A DNA stretch of 64,000 nucleotides from Xylanimicrobium pachnodae JCM 13526 = NBRC 107786 (GTDB lineage Bacteria > Actinomycetota > Actinomycetes > Actinomycetales > Cellulomonadaceae), in assembly GCA_001592145.1 (NCBI GenBank), contig BCWJ01000001.1, positions 124,001-188,000 on the forward strand, written 5' to 3'. This document shows positions 7,485-15,593 of this stretch, piece by piece. Under the pieces are notes generated by a model. It was not told the DNA's origin. It worked only from the letters and a program-made list of their open reading frames with translations, and ran no database searches. Position numbers and translations under genes: made by a program. Numbering within the stretch: position 1 is the first letter of the stretch; each line of letters starts with the position of its first letter.

Positions 7485-10373
7485 GTGGCCTCCAAGGCAG
7501 TGAACCTCACCGTCAAGATCCTCGCGGACGCCAAGTCCGCCGCCAAGGGACTCAACGACGCCGGCGGCGCCGTCGGCAAGTTCAAGGCCGCCGCGTCCAA
7601 GGCCGGCACCGCCGTCGGCTCCGTCGTCTCGACCGGCCTCAAGGTCATCGGCGGCTCGATCGCCGCCGTGACCACCCTGGTCACGGGCCTCGCCCTCAAG
7701 GGCGGCATCTCCCGCGCCCTGAACATCCAGGACGCCAAGGCCCAGCTCTCCGGCCTCGGCCACAGCACCGAGTCCGTGACCGCGATCATGACCAACGCCT
7801 CGGCCGCGGTGAAGGGCACCGCGTTCGGGCTCGGCGAGGCCGCCACCACCGCGGCGTCCGCCGTCGCCGCCGGGATCGCCCCCGGCGAGGCGCTCCAGCG
7901 GACCCTCACGCTCGTCTCCGACGCCGCGACCATCGCCGGCACGGACATGGGCTCGATGGGGCAGATCTTCAACAAGGTCGCCGCGTCCAACAAAGTCCAG
8001 ATGGACGTCATCAACCAGCTCCACACCGCCGGCGTGCCCGCCCTCCAGTTCCTCGCCAAGGAGATGGGCGTCACCGCCGAAGAAGCCTCGAAGATGGCGA
8101 GCTCGGGGAAGATCGACTTCGAGACCTTCCAGCGGGCCATGGAGGCTGGGCTCGGCGGCGCCGCGCAGAAGAGCGGCGACACTGCCCGCGGCGCCTTCAA
8201 GAACGTGCTGGCCGCGCTGTCCCGCCTCGGCGAGAAGTTCGTCTCCCCGGCCATCGAGGGCGCCCCCACCCTGCTCAAGTCCGTCATCGGCACCGTCGAC
8301 TCGCTCGGCGAGGCCCTCCAGCCCGTCGCCGACCGGTTCTCCGCCTGGCTCATCCCCGCCATGGAGCGGGCGTCCGTCTGGGTCGCCCGCATCGACTTCG
8401 CCAAGGTCGCCGCGAGCCTGTCGTCGAAGCTCTCCCCGGCGATCAAGACGGCATCCTCGCTGCTCGCCCGGTTCGACCTCGGCAAGGCGCTCGACTCCGC
8501 CCGCACCGGCGCCGGCTACCTGTCCGGGCTGCTCACCATGCTCAACCCGCTCGGGGCCGTGCTGCGCGGCATGATGCCCGCCCTGGGCTCCGTGTCCGGG
8601 TCGCTCGCCGCGATCGGTGGCGCCGTCGGCGGCGTCCTGGCCGCGGTACTGCCCTCGCTCGTCGACTCGTTCGTCTCCCTGGCCCAGGTGGTCGGCGGGG
8701 CGCTCACCGCGGCGCTGCCCTCGGTCGCCTCCCTGCTCGACGTCGTCGCCGGACTCATCCCCGCGATCACCCCGGCCGTCCTCGCCCTGGTGCCCGCGAT
8801 CGTCACGATCGTCGCCGGCCTGATCAAGCTCACCGCCCCGCTGCTCGCCAACGAGAAGCTCGTCACGTCCGTCGTCGCCGCGTTCGTCGCGTGGAAGGTC
8901 ATCACCGGCATCATCGCCGGGGTCAAGGCCGCGGTGCTGCTCGCCAAGGGCGTCCAGCTCGGCTTCACCGCGGCGACCTACGGATCGCAGGGCGCGATGC
9001 TCGTCGCCGGCGCCTCCGCCAAGGTCTACACCGCCGTCATGAAGGTCCAGGCCACCTGGACCAAAGCGGTGACGGCCGCGACCAAGCTCGGCACCAAGGC
9101 CAAGATCGCCGACAAGGCCCAGACCGCGGCGCTGGCCGCCATGTACGCCGGCCAGTGGGTCAAGCAGCAGGCCCTCTCGATCGCGGGATGGGTACGCGAG
9201 ACCGCCGTCATGGCCGCGCACAAGACCGCCCAGTTCGCCTCCGCGGCCGCAACTAAGGCCGTCACCGCCGCCCAGTGGCTCTGGAACGCGGCCATGAGCG
9301 CGAACCCCATCGGCATCGTGATCATCGCGATTGCCACCCTCGTCGCGGCCGTCGTCCTCCTCTGGAAGAAGAGCGACGGGTTCCGCACCGCCGTCATCGC
9401 CACGTGGAAGGCGATCACCTCGGCAGTCTCGAGCGCCGTCGCGGCCATCCGGTCCGTGTGGGACAAGCTCGTGGCCTGGTTCAAGGCCATTCCAGGTCGG
9501 ATCGCCTCGGCTCTCTCCGCGCTCGGCTCCCAGGTCCGGGCCAAGTTCGACCAGGGCCGTGCCGGCGCCCAGGCTGTGTTCGACGCCGTGGTCACCTGGT
9601 TCCGCAACATCCCCGCCCGGGTTGCGTCCTCGGTCTCGGCCGTCGGCTCCCAGGTGCGCTCCCGCTTCGACCAGGCCCGCGCCGGCGCCCAAGCCGTCTT
9701 CGACAACGCCGTCGCATGGTTCCGGGGCATCCCCGCCCGGATCGCGGCCGCAGTCGCGGGCGTGGTCTCGCAGGTGCGAGCCAAGTTCGACCAGACCCGC
9801 GCCGGTGCCCAGGCCGCGTTCGACAGCCTCGTCTCCTGGGTACGCGGCATCCCCGGCCGGATCCTCGGCGCCCTCGGCTCCGTCGGCTCGCTGCTGTTCA
9901 ACGCCGGCAAGTCGATCCTCGACGGGCTCCTGAACGGCATCAAGCGCGGCTTCGAGTCGGTCAAGAACTTCGTCGGAGGGATCGGCTCATGGATCGCGTC
10001 CCACAAGGGCCCCAAGTCCTACGACCTCGCGCTCCTGCGCCCCGCCGGCGGCTGGATCATGGCCGGCCTGGACAACTCGATGCGCGACCAGCTCGGCACC
10101 CTCGCCCGCACCGCGCGGCTCGTCGGCGACACCGTCGCCACGAACATCGCCGGGCACGGCCCTGGTCGCCTGTCCGCCGTCGTCGGGCGCGCCAACGCCA
10201 ACCCGGGCGCGACGGGCGGCGTCGGGTCCGCGTTCGATTCCGTCGCCCTCGCGGCCGCGTTCGACGGCATCACCTTGTGGGTCGACGTCGACGGGCAGCC
10301 CGTGCGCGGCATCGTGCGCGCCGAGCTCGGCGCCCAGGTCGCCCACCGCCGCCTCGCCCAGTGGGGAGCCTGA
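7485..10373 (+). CDS. Tape measure protein
   Basis: 962 residues, GTG start. Sets tail length and is ejected with the DNA. N-terminal phage tail-tape region (ILADAKSAAKGLNDAGGAVGKFKAAASKAG), a TP901-like block (GLGEAATTAASAVAAGIAPGEALQRTLTLV), hydrophobic segments near residues 420-450 and 605-630 (NPIGIVIIAIATLVAAVVLLWKK), and four tandem 40-residue repeats at about 663-805. Each repeat starts VxWFxxIPxRI and ends AGAQAxFD; the fourth is truncated. In DNA the repeat is exactly 120 bp (9471, 9591, 9711, 9831). Such W-x-x-IP repeats are common in actinophage tape measures. Confidence 0.93.
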   Translation: MASKAVNLTVKILADAKSAAKGLNDAGGAVGKFKAAASKAGTAVGSVVSTGLKVIGGSIAAVTTLVTGLALKGGISRALNIQDAKAQLSGLGHSTESVTAIMTNASAAVKGTAFGLGEAATTAASAVAAGIAPGEALQRTLTLVSDAATIAGTDMGSMGQIFNKVAASNKVQMDVINQLHTAGVPALQFLAKEMGVTAEEASKMASSGKIDFETFQRAMEAGLGGAAQKSGDTARGAFKNVLAALSRLGEKFVSPAIEGAPTLLKSVIGTVDSLGEALQPVADRFSAWLIPAMERASVWVARIDFAKVAASLSSKLSPAIKTASSLLARFDLGKALDSARTGAGYLSGLLTMLNPLGAVLRGMMPALGSVSGSLAAIGGAVGGVLAAVLPSLVDSFVSLAQVVGGALTAALPSVASLLDVVAGLIPAITPAVLALVPAIVTIVAGLIKLTAPLLANEKLVTSVVAAFVAWKVITGIIAGVKAAVLLAKGVQLGFTAATYGSQGAMLVAGASAKVYTAVMKVQATWTKAVTAATKLGTKAKIADKAQTAALAAMYAGQWVKQQALSIAGWVRETAVMAAHKTAQFASAAATKAVTAAQWLWNAAMSANPIGIVIIAIATLVAAVVLLWKKSDGFRTAVIATWKAITSAVSSAVAAIRSVWDKLVAWFKAIPGRIASALSALGSQVRAKFDQGRAGAQAVFDAVVTWFRNIPARVASSVSAVGSQVRSRFDQARAGAQAVFDNAVAWFRGIPARIAAAVAGVVSQVRAKFDQTRAGAQAAFDSLVSWVRGIPGRILGALGSVGSLLFNAGKSILDGLLNGIKRGFESVKNFVGGIGSWIASHKGPKSYDLALLRPAGGWIMAGLDNSMRDQLGTLARTARLVGDTVATNIAGHGPGRLSAVVGRANANPGATGGVGSAFDSVALAAAFDGITLWVDVDGQPVRGIVRAELGAQVAHRRLAQWGA

Positions 10374-10375
10374 CC

Positions 10376-11899
10376 ATGGTCGTCATCTCCGACGTCGTCC
10401 GCCGCAACCACCATCTGCGCCCGACCGCGATGAGCCAGGGCAATCCGGGCGGCGGTGCGACGAACATCTTCGGCGGAGCCGCATCCAGTGGATGGACGAC
10501 TACGGCCGCGTTTGAGACGGGCGTGGAGACCCCGGTTCCGCGCATCACAACCACCTACACGAGGACGCACACGGGTACGACATCCACGGGCAGCGGTGAC
10601 TACGTGCGCCTGTACCTGTGCGACGGACTCAACCCCGCAGGAGATGGCAGCGCATTGCCGGCCGGAACGCGGTTCACGTTCGGCGCGCTCTTCTTCTCAG
10701 ACTGGGTGAACCCGGGCGACCCGGGTTCGCGCCTGAACGTTGCCGCATCGGCCCGCCCCTGGAGGTCGACGGGCAACAGGGATCCGCTACCCGTCCCTGG
10801 CTACCCGGGCTGGTATTGGGCGACGACATCGATCGTGACCAGCGGGAGTGATACCGGCGTCGGAGCCTTCGTCGGTGCAGAGCAGACCGACGCGACGTTG
10901 CAGACGTTCCCGTTCAGGTTCCGTGTCACAGCCTGCATCGTGGTCTCCGGCCCTGACGGACAGACGCCGGAGACATTGGCGTTCGAGGACTACTTCGACG
11001 GCGACACCCCCGACGTGAACACGCCGACAGGTGGCTGGTTCTACTCGTGGGATGGCACGCCGAATGCATCGCCGTCGTCGGCGCGGCAGTGGTGGCCGGC
11101 GGTCGTTGAGGCGCGGCTCCTGGCGGGCAGCGAACCGCAGGCGGTGCAGGTGGTGGTCTCGGGGCTGGAGCCGGGCCAGGCGTACACGCTGCGTGGCACA
11201 ACGGCGTCCGGTGACTCGTGGGCGGTGCCGGGTGGGCAGGGGATCGCGGGCGATGACCAGCAGCTCGTCGTGATCGACACGCTCGCGCCGCTCAATGCAC
11301 CGGTCACGTACGTCCTGACGTTGCCCGACGGCGTGCAGGTGAGCAGTGCCCCCATCGTGGTCCCGTGGACCGGCCCGGGGTGTGCGGTGTTCGCGTCGCT
11401 CGACGGGCTGCGTGCCGTGCCGGTCATGTGGGTCGACAACAAGCTTCCCGAGGCCCTCGAGGTCTACTCCTCGAGCTACGCGGTCCCGGGCCGCGCCCGC
11501 CGGCCCGGCCGGTACACGCCCACCGGTGACGGGACGGGGCAGCTCCAGATCCTGATCGCGTCCGGCGACCGGGAGGCGTGGCGGGAGCTGCTGCGCCCGG
11601 GCGAGGTGGTGGTGACCCGCACGGACGGCAGCATCGCGGACTGGCCCGCCGTCGAGATCATCGCGTGCGCCGCCCTGTCCTCGGTGCTGCGGCCCTTGGC
11701 GTCCGACCCGACCGCGCGCCTGTGGACGATCGAGTACGAGCTCGTCGACCTGCCCGACCCGTCCGTCGTGCTCGTCGTGCACACGTGGGACGACTTCGAC
11801 GCCATCTACGCCGACCGGACGTGGGACGACTTCGACGCTGAGTGGCGCGAGCGGACGTGGGACGACTTCGACGCCTACGACTGGGGGCAGCGGCTATGA
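10376..11899 (+). CDS. Minor tail protein (distal tail-like)
   Basis: 507 residues, ATG two bases after the tape measure stop. Beta-rich and Gly/Thr-rich throughout, with a galactose-binding/jelly-roll-like N-terminal part (WTTTAAFETGVETPVPR through YWATTSIVTSGSDTGVGAFV) and a central FN3-like region (VVVSGLEPGQAYTLRGTT). It ends in three 12-residue tandem repeats built on TWDDFDA (DNA period 36 bp: 11783, 11819, 11855). Position after the tape measure fits the distal tail or baseplate hub. The exact role is not shown by sequence. Confidence 0.75.
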   Translation: MVVISDVVRRNHHLRPTAMSQGNPGGGATNIFGGAASSGWTTTAAFETGVETPVPRITTTYTRTHTGTTSTGSGDYVRLYLCDGLNPAGDGSALPAGTRFTFGALFFSDWVNPGDPGSRLNVAASARPWRSTGNRDPLPVPGYPGWYWATTSIVTSGSDTGVGAFVGAEQTDATLQTFPFRFRVTACIVVSGPDGQTPETLAFEDYFDGDTPDVNTPTGGWFYSWDGTPNASPSSARQWWPAVVEARLLAGSEPQAVQVVVSGLEPGQAYTLRGTTASGDSWAVPGGQGIAGDDQQLVVIDTLAPLNAPVTYVLTLPDGVQVSSAPIVVPWTGPGCAVFASLDGLRAVPVMWVDNKLPEALEVYSSSYAVPGRARRPGRYTPTGDGTGQLQILIASGDREAWRELLRPGEVVVTRTDGSIADWPAVEIIACAALSSVLRPLASDPTARLWTIEYELVDLPDPSVVLVVHTWDDFDAIYADRTWDDFDAEWRERTWDDFDAYDWGQRL

Positions 11900-13023
11900 G
11901 CATGCTCGCTGCTGCCCCCGACTCGCTCCTGGCCGGGTGGGCGTCCTGGTCGCCCCAGGTCGCGTCGTGGTACCTGGGGCAGGTCGTCGCGCTCGAGGTG
12001 CCCGTTCGTGGTGGGTCCGTGACCTGGGACGCCTCACGCACCGTGCAAGGGTCGCTCGAGCTCACCGTTCCGCGGTTTGCGGTCGTCGACGACGTCGATG
12101 GCGTCCGCCGGCAGATCGACTGGCTCCCACCGGGCACCCGCGCCGACCACCCGCTCGAGCGGTTCGGGCAGGAGCTCACCGCGGCGGTCGAGGTCGGGTC
12201 GCCGCTCCGCCGCGAGGGCTTCATCAGCCGCCTGGGCCGGTTCGCGATCCAGGAGACCTCCGAGCAGGACGACGGGTCCGTGCAGGTCAACGCGTCCTCC
12301 CGCCTCCAGATCATCGTCGACGCCGGACTGACGACGCCGGTCGCGCCCCGCGAGGACGGCACTCTCGCCAGCGAGTTCCGCCGACTGCTGCCCGCCGGGT
12401 TCGCCGTCACGATCGATCCCGCGCTCGTCGACCGGCCCGTGCCGCGGTCGCTGGAGTGGGCGGACGACCGCATGGCCGCGCTGCTGTCGATCGCGAACGC
12501 GTGGCCGGCGCGCCTGCGCGAGGACGTCGACGGGAACCTCCTCCTGCTGCCGCCGCTGCCCGACGTCGTGACCCCCACGATCACGCTCACGGATGGTGAG
12601 GACGGCACGATCGTCAGTGCCCCGCGGTCGACGACACGGGCCGGCACCTACAACCAGGTGGTCGCGCGTGGTGAGGACGACGGCGAGGACACCGGCCGCC
12701 CACCCGTCCAGGCCACCGCCGAGATGACCCGGGGCCCGCTGGCCACGAGCACCTACAACCCCGTCACGGCGTACTACGCGAGTCCGCTGCTCACCACCGA
12801 GGCCCAGTGTCGGGCCGCCGCGTCGACGAGGCTCGCGAACCTCCTGCGCCCCGCCCGCACCATCACGGTCACGCACGCCCCCGACCCCAGGATCATGCTC
12901 GACACCGCCGTCCGGGCGCGCCGCGACGACTCGACGTGGACCGGGTACGTCGTCGCCACCCAGATCCCGCTCACCGCCGCGGACGGTCCCCAGACCACCA
13001 TCGTGGGGATCGGGGGACAGTGA
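11896..13023 (+). CDS. Minor tail protein (DUF5047-like)
   Basis: 375 residues, start overlapping the preceding stop by 4 bp. Segments such as VSRTVQ-like SVTWDASRTVQGSLELTVPRF and the later ITLTDGEDGTIVSAPRSTTRAGTYNQVVARGEDD resemble actinophage minor tail proteins often labelled DUF5047. These probably belong to the baseplate/hub. The family name is from memory of the pattern, not a search. Ends with a 1-bp overlap to the next gene. Confidence 0.7.
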   Translation: MSMLAAAPDSLLAGWASWSPQVASWYLGQVVALEVPVRGGSVTWDASRTVQGSLELTVPRFAVVDDVDGVRRQIDWLPPGTRADHPLERFGQELTAAVEVGSPLRREGFISRLGRFAIQETSEQDDGSVQVNASSRLQIIVDAGLTTPVAPREDGTLASEFRRLLPAGFAVTIDPALVDRPVPRSLEWADDRMAALLSIANAWPARLREDVDGNLLLLPPLPDVVTPTITLTDGEDGTIVSAPRSTTRAGTYNQVVARGEDDGEDTGRPPVQATAEMTRGPLATSTYNPVTAYYASPLLTTEAQCRAAASTRLANLLRPARTITVTHAPDPRIMLDTAVRARRDDSTWTGYVVATQIPLTAADGPQTTIVGIGGQ

Positions 13024-14294
13024 TGGTCTCCGACCTCGAGCTCCTGGCCGACATGCACCTCGCACCGGCCGGGTTCCGTCCCGAGTCCGACCGCACCGCC
13101 GTCACGACCGGCGTCGTGCTCGGCTACGACGCGAGCTCACGCCTGGCGACCGTAGCCGTCGCAGGGGGAGAGGGCGCCCTGATCCGTGCCGCCGGCGACG
13201 TCGACTGGGCCGCGATCGCGTCCGCCGAGGATGAGGCGCACCACACCTGCTACGTGCTGCGCGACCAGCGCACCGGCGCGTCCCTGCTCGCCGTCGCACC
13301 CGTCAACCCGCCGGCGTCGCCGGCGCTGCCCGGGATCGCACGCGTCACCGCGATCCAGTCCGCCGGCTTCCAGGTCACCGTCGTCGACGCCGACGGCGAC
13401 GAGTTCACCGGCACCGGCATGCAGACCTACACCTCGCCGGCCGTGGGCGACGTCGTCGGACTGTCCTGGGCGCCCGACGGCACCCTGCTGGTGCTCGGCC
13501 GGATCGGGACGGACGCCGCCGCCCCGGCTACCCCCACGGCCCCCTCGGTCTCCCGCGCCGGCGGCACCGTGACCATCGCATGGACCATGCCGGATGGTGC
13601 CCGCCAGATGCGCCGACGGGTCTCGTCGAACGGCGGCAGCACCTGGTCGACGTCGGGCTGGACCACCGCCACCTCTGCCACCGCCGCGATCGGGCAGGGG
13701 CAGACCCTCCTCGTCCAGGTCCAGGCGCAGAACTCCGTCGGCACCTCCGCGTGGTCGACGAGCGCGTCGACCACATGGCCGGCCCCGACGCCATCCCTGG
13801 TGACCCGCACCATCACGATCCGCCCGCACGACTCCGCCACCTACCGCGTGCCGCGCGCCGCCTGGGACCGATGGAACGTCGACCGATACGGCGGCGCGTC
13901 CACCCTCTACCAGGGCGACGGGTACGGGTCCGGGCAGCTCATCGGTGCCGCGTTCTACGGCGACCAGATCGTGCGCCTGGGCGCCGAGGAGATCGTCTCG
14001 ATCACCGTCCTGCTCCGCGGCGCCGGCCTCGCCGCACCGTCATTCCCGGCCGTGACCGTGCGCGGCATCACCAACGGGACCCGCCCCGGCGGCGCCCCCA
14101 CCCAGACCGGTGGCACCGCCACGGCAGCCCCCGGCCAGTCCGGCACCGCACGAGCCGCGCTGCCCGACCTCAACGCCTGGCGCACCGGCGCCATCCGAGG
14201 GCTCGCAACCGTCGGCGCCGGGTACGCGGCGGTGCGCGGCACCTCAGCCGCCGACGGCATGGCCCTCGACGTCACCTACCGGGTCCGCCAGTGA
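13023..14294 (+). CDS. Minor tail protein with FN3-like domain
   Basis: 423 residues. The N-terminal ~160 residues form small beta-barrel-like repeats (VLGYDASSRLATVAV, ITVV-type DADGDEFTGTG, VGLSWAPDGTLLVLG). Then comes an FN3-like domain at about 165-260 (APSVSRAGGTVTIAWTMPDG to VQVQAQNSVGTSAWSTS) and a C-terminal beta domain with TITIRPHDSATYRVPRAAWDRW and GGASTLYQG. Probably a baseplate spike or adhesin carrier that precedes the fibre gene. Confidence 0.75.
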   Translation: MVSDLELLADMHLAPAGFRPESDRTAVTTGVVLGYDASSRLATVAVAGGEGALIRAAGDVDWAAIASAEDEAHHTCYVLRDQRTGASLLAVAPVNPPASPALPGIARVTAIQSAGFQVTVVDADGDEFTGTGMQTYTSPAVGDVVGLSWAPDGTLLVLGRIGTDAAAPATPTAPSVSRAGGTVTIAWTMPDGARQMRRRVSSNGGSTWSTSGWTTATSATAAIGQGQTLLVQVQAQNSVGTSAWSTSASTTWPAPTPSLVTRTITIRPHDSATYRVPRAAWDRWNVDRYGGASTLYQGDGYGSGQLIGAAFYGDQIVRLGAEEIVSITVLLRGAGLAAPSFPAVTVRGITNGTRPGGAPTQTGGTATAAPGQSGTARAALPDLNAWRTGAIRGLATVGAGYAAVRGTSAADGMALDVTYRVRQ

Positions 14295-14303
14295 GGAGCA
14301 CCG

Positions 14304-14462
14304 ATGCCTGACCTGCCCTTCGAGCTCGACGCCTGGCAGTCCATCTGCCCGCACTGCGCCGCCGTCGTCGCCGCCCTCGACCACCACATCACCCACGCCC
14401 ACCCTGCGACGTCGCGCGACGTCGCACCCGAGACCCCCGAGGCCGAGGAGGCCGAGCGATGA
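14304..14462 (+). CDS. Zinc-ligand mini-protein in the tail-fibre module
   Basis: 52 residues, preceded by GTGAGGAGC. Contains CPHC at residues 15-18 followed by a histidine cluster (HHITHAH), a plausible single zinc knuckle. Its C-terminus is acidic. The codons for ATSRDVA are the DNA of the tandem palindrome at 14405-14426. It ends ATGA-overlapped with the tail-fibre gene, so it is coupled to fibre expression. No family recognised; small zinc proteins at this place are common in actinophages. Confidence 0.6.
   Translation: MPDLPFELDAWQSICPHCAAVVAALDHHITHAHPATSRDVAPETPEAEEAER
14405..14426. repeat. Prophage tandem palindrome, exact copy
   Basis: Two abutting GCGACGTCGC palindromes (14406-14425), extended by flanking T and A to 22 bp of dyad symmetry. 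Lies inside the mini-protein gene, just before the tail-fibre gene. Confidence 0.8.
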
Positions 14463-15031
14463 TCGATCCGCGCACCCAGCACGAGGTCCCCGGCGGCGAC
14501 GACCGCCCCGAGCGCGCCTGGCACAACCGCCTGTCCGACTCGATCCACGACACCCTCACCTTCGCGACCCTCGCCGACGCCAACGACTGGGCCGCCGACT
14601 ACCCCACGCACGCCGTCGACGGCCGCCACGCGTGGGTCACCGCCGAGAATGCTGTTTATGTGCGCTCCAGCGGGGCGTGGGCGCAGGTGTGGCCAACGCC
14701 GCCTGCGGATACCACGGCACCCTTGGTGACCGACGTCGCGGCCGGGTGGGAGTTCAGCGCGTACGCCCGACGTCGCAACGGGGTCTGCACGCTCAAGGTC
14801 GAGGCCACTACCTGGCCCGACGTGGCTATAGGTGGCTCGAACACACAGTTGTGTCGCATCGAGGAAGGCTTCCGGCCGGGGATCGAGGCGGGAGTCACCT
14901 GGTCGGATCACGCCGCGTTCGGCCGTATCGGCGCAGATGGTCTCGTGACCATCCAGTACCGCCTTGTCAACGCCGCAGCTGGGCCGCCTGGAAACGCCGT
15001 GATCGGGTTCGCCACGTTCGTGCTCGCCTAG
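14459..15031 (+). CDS. Phase-variable tail fibre / receptor-binding protein, expressed form
   Basis: 190 residues. Residues 1-75 are the constant part (MIDPRTQHEVPGGDDRPERA... to ENAVYVRSSGAWA). Residues 76-190 are the variable C-terminal domain: beta-rich, with GWEFSAYARRR and IEEGFRPGIEAGVTW, resembling a small beta-sandwich head domain. The junction lies inside the left 43-bp inverted repeat, which codes for residues 62-75. Inversion of 14685-15401 would swap the C-terminus for the antisense-encoded alternative, in frame, giving a protein of about 199 residues. Host recognition is inferred from position between minor tail and lysis genes and from the cassette architecture. Confidence 0.8.
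   Translation: MIDPRTQHEVPGGDDRPERAWHNRLSDSIHDTLTFATLADANDWAADYPTHAVDGRHAWVTAENAVYVRSSGAWAQVWPTPPADTTAPLVTDVAAGWEFSAYARRRNGVCTLKVEATTWPDVAIGGSNTQLCRIEEGFRPGIEAGVTWSDHAAFGRIGADGLVTIQYRLVNAAAGPPGNAVIGFATFVLA
14642..14684 (+). repeat. Left inverted repeat (crossover site) of the invertible cassette
   Basis: 43 bp beginning GCCGAGAATGCTGTTTATGT and ending GCGTGGGCGC. Identical, in opposite orientation, to 15402-15444. It encodes AENAVYVRSSGAWA. The four consecutive T-ending codons AAT GCT GTT TAT are atypical for this GC-rich gene set, as expected if the DNA itself is the recombination site. Confidence 0.88.
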
Positions 15032-15444
15032 CCGCGGATCCACACTCCGCTGGCAGTTCGCGACGTGCCGGTGTCCCATGTCGCGTTGGCCAGCATCGCC
15101 GAGACGATGAGCATCCCCTGCGCGTTCAGATAGAGGTTCGTCATGGGCCCAGATCCGAGGATGCCCCAGGGGACGGCGAGGTTCGGGCGTACGGGTTCGG
15201 CGATCTGCGCGATGTTGACGTTCGCGTTGTCGCCCGTTCCCCCGGCAGTGATGGTCGCCCCGTTGCGTAGCAGGAGCAGCTCCAGGCTGTGAACTCGGTT
15301 GACGGCACAGTAGGCGCGAACCTCGACCGACCACCCGTCCTGCGCCGTGACCAGCCCATCTGGCGGCGTCGTCGTGTACGCATCGGTGGCGGACCACTCG
15401 AGCGCCCACGCCCCGCTGGAGCGCACATAAACAGCATTCTCGGC
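15028..15444 (-). CDS. Silent alternative C-terminal cassette of the tail fibre
   Basis: On the minus strand the frame enters through the right repeat (AENAVYVRSSGAWA) and continues LEWSATDAYTTTPPDGL... to ...TASGVWIRG and a TAG stop at 15028. The unique part is 124 residues. It has no start codon or ribosome site of its own; upstream of the repeat the frame reads as arginine-rich nonsense. It shares the layout of the expressed domain: GW near the start, an I-x-E-x-x-RP turn, Gly-Met/Leu-Val strand, and a W-x-x-G near the end. It is therefore likely a diverged paralogue held in reserve. Confidence 0.85.
   Translation of the reverse strand, partial: AENAVYVRSSGAWALEWSATDAYTTTPPDGLVTAQDGWSVEVRAYCAVNRVHSLELLLLRNGATITAGGTGDNANVNIAQIAEPVRPNLAVPWGILGSGPMTNLYLNAQGMLIVSAMLANATWDTGTSRTASGVWIRG
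15402..15444 (-). repeat. Right inverted repeat (crossover site) of the invertible cassette
   Basis: Exact reverse complement of 14642-14684. Bases outside differ (TCGAG inside, AGCCGC outside), so the repeat is exactly 43 bp. Confidence 0.88.
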
Positions 15445-15457
15445 AGCCGCGCCCCCA

Positions 15458-15483
15458 GAACGTCCACCACCGCGGCGACGATC
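15458..15483 (+). repeat. Junction motif GAACGTCCACCACC, copy 3
   Basis: GAACGTCCACCACCGC followed by GGCGACGATC lies 13 bp beyond the right inverted repeat and just before the acidic mini-gene. Apart from one extra or changed base it matches copy 1 over about 25 bp, though the two places are 13 kb apart. Confidence 0.65.
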
Positions 15484-15488
15484 ACCGC

Positions 15489-15593
15489 ATGACCGCTCCA
15501 GACGACACCGACTACCACGGCGACGAGCTGAGCGACGACGGCCTCCCGCTCGAGGCGACCGCCGCCGACGAGGACGATGAGGAGCCAGACTGA
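15489..15593 (+). CDS. Acidic mini-protein upstream of endolysin
   Basis: 34 residues (MTAPDDTDYHGDELSDDGLP, then LEATAADEDDEEPD), with 14 Asp/Glu. The stop TGA overlaps the endolysin ATG (TGATGG), so translation through it would couple to the endolysin. Too short for homology judgement; it could be a leader peptide, a fibre-associated remnant or not a protein at all. Confidence 0.4.
   Translation: MTAPDDTDYHGDELSDDGLPLEATAADEDDEEPD

Larger units (their letters stand above)
14642..15444. other. Invertible DNA cassette switching tail-fibre C-termini
   Basis: 803 bp bounded by perfect 43-bp inverted repeats, with 717 bp between them. The plus strand carries the expressed C-terminus (to 15031) and the minus strand a silent one (15444 down to 15028). 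Both reading frames cross the repeat in the same phase (GCG-CAG versus GCG-CTC after the shared codons) and both stop at the same CTAG (15028-15031). The architecture equals that of Gin/Cin/Min-type tail-fibre switches. Which recombinase acts is unknown; none other than the tyrosine integrase is encoded in the window. Confidence 0.88.
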
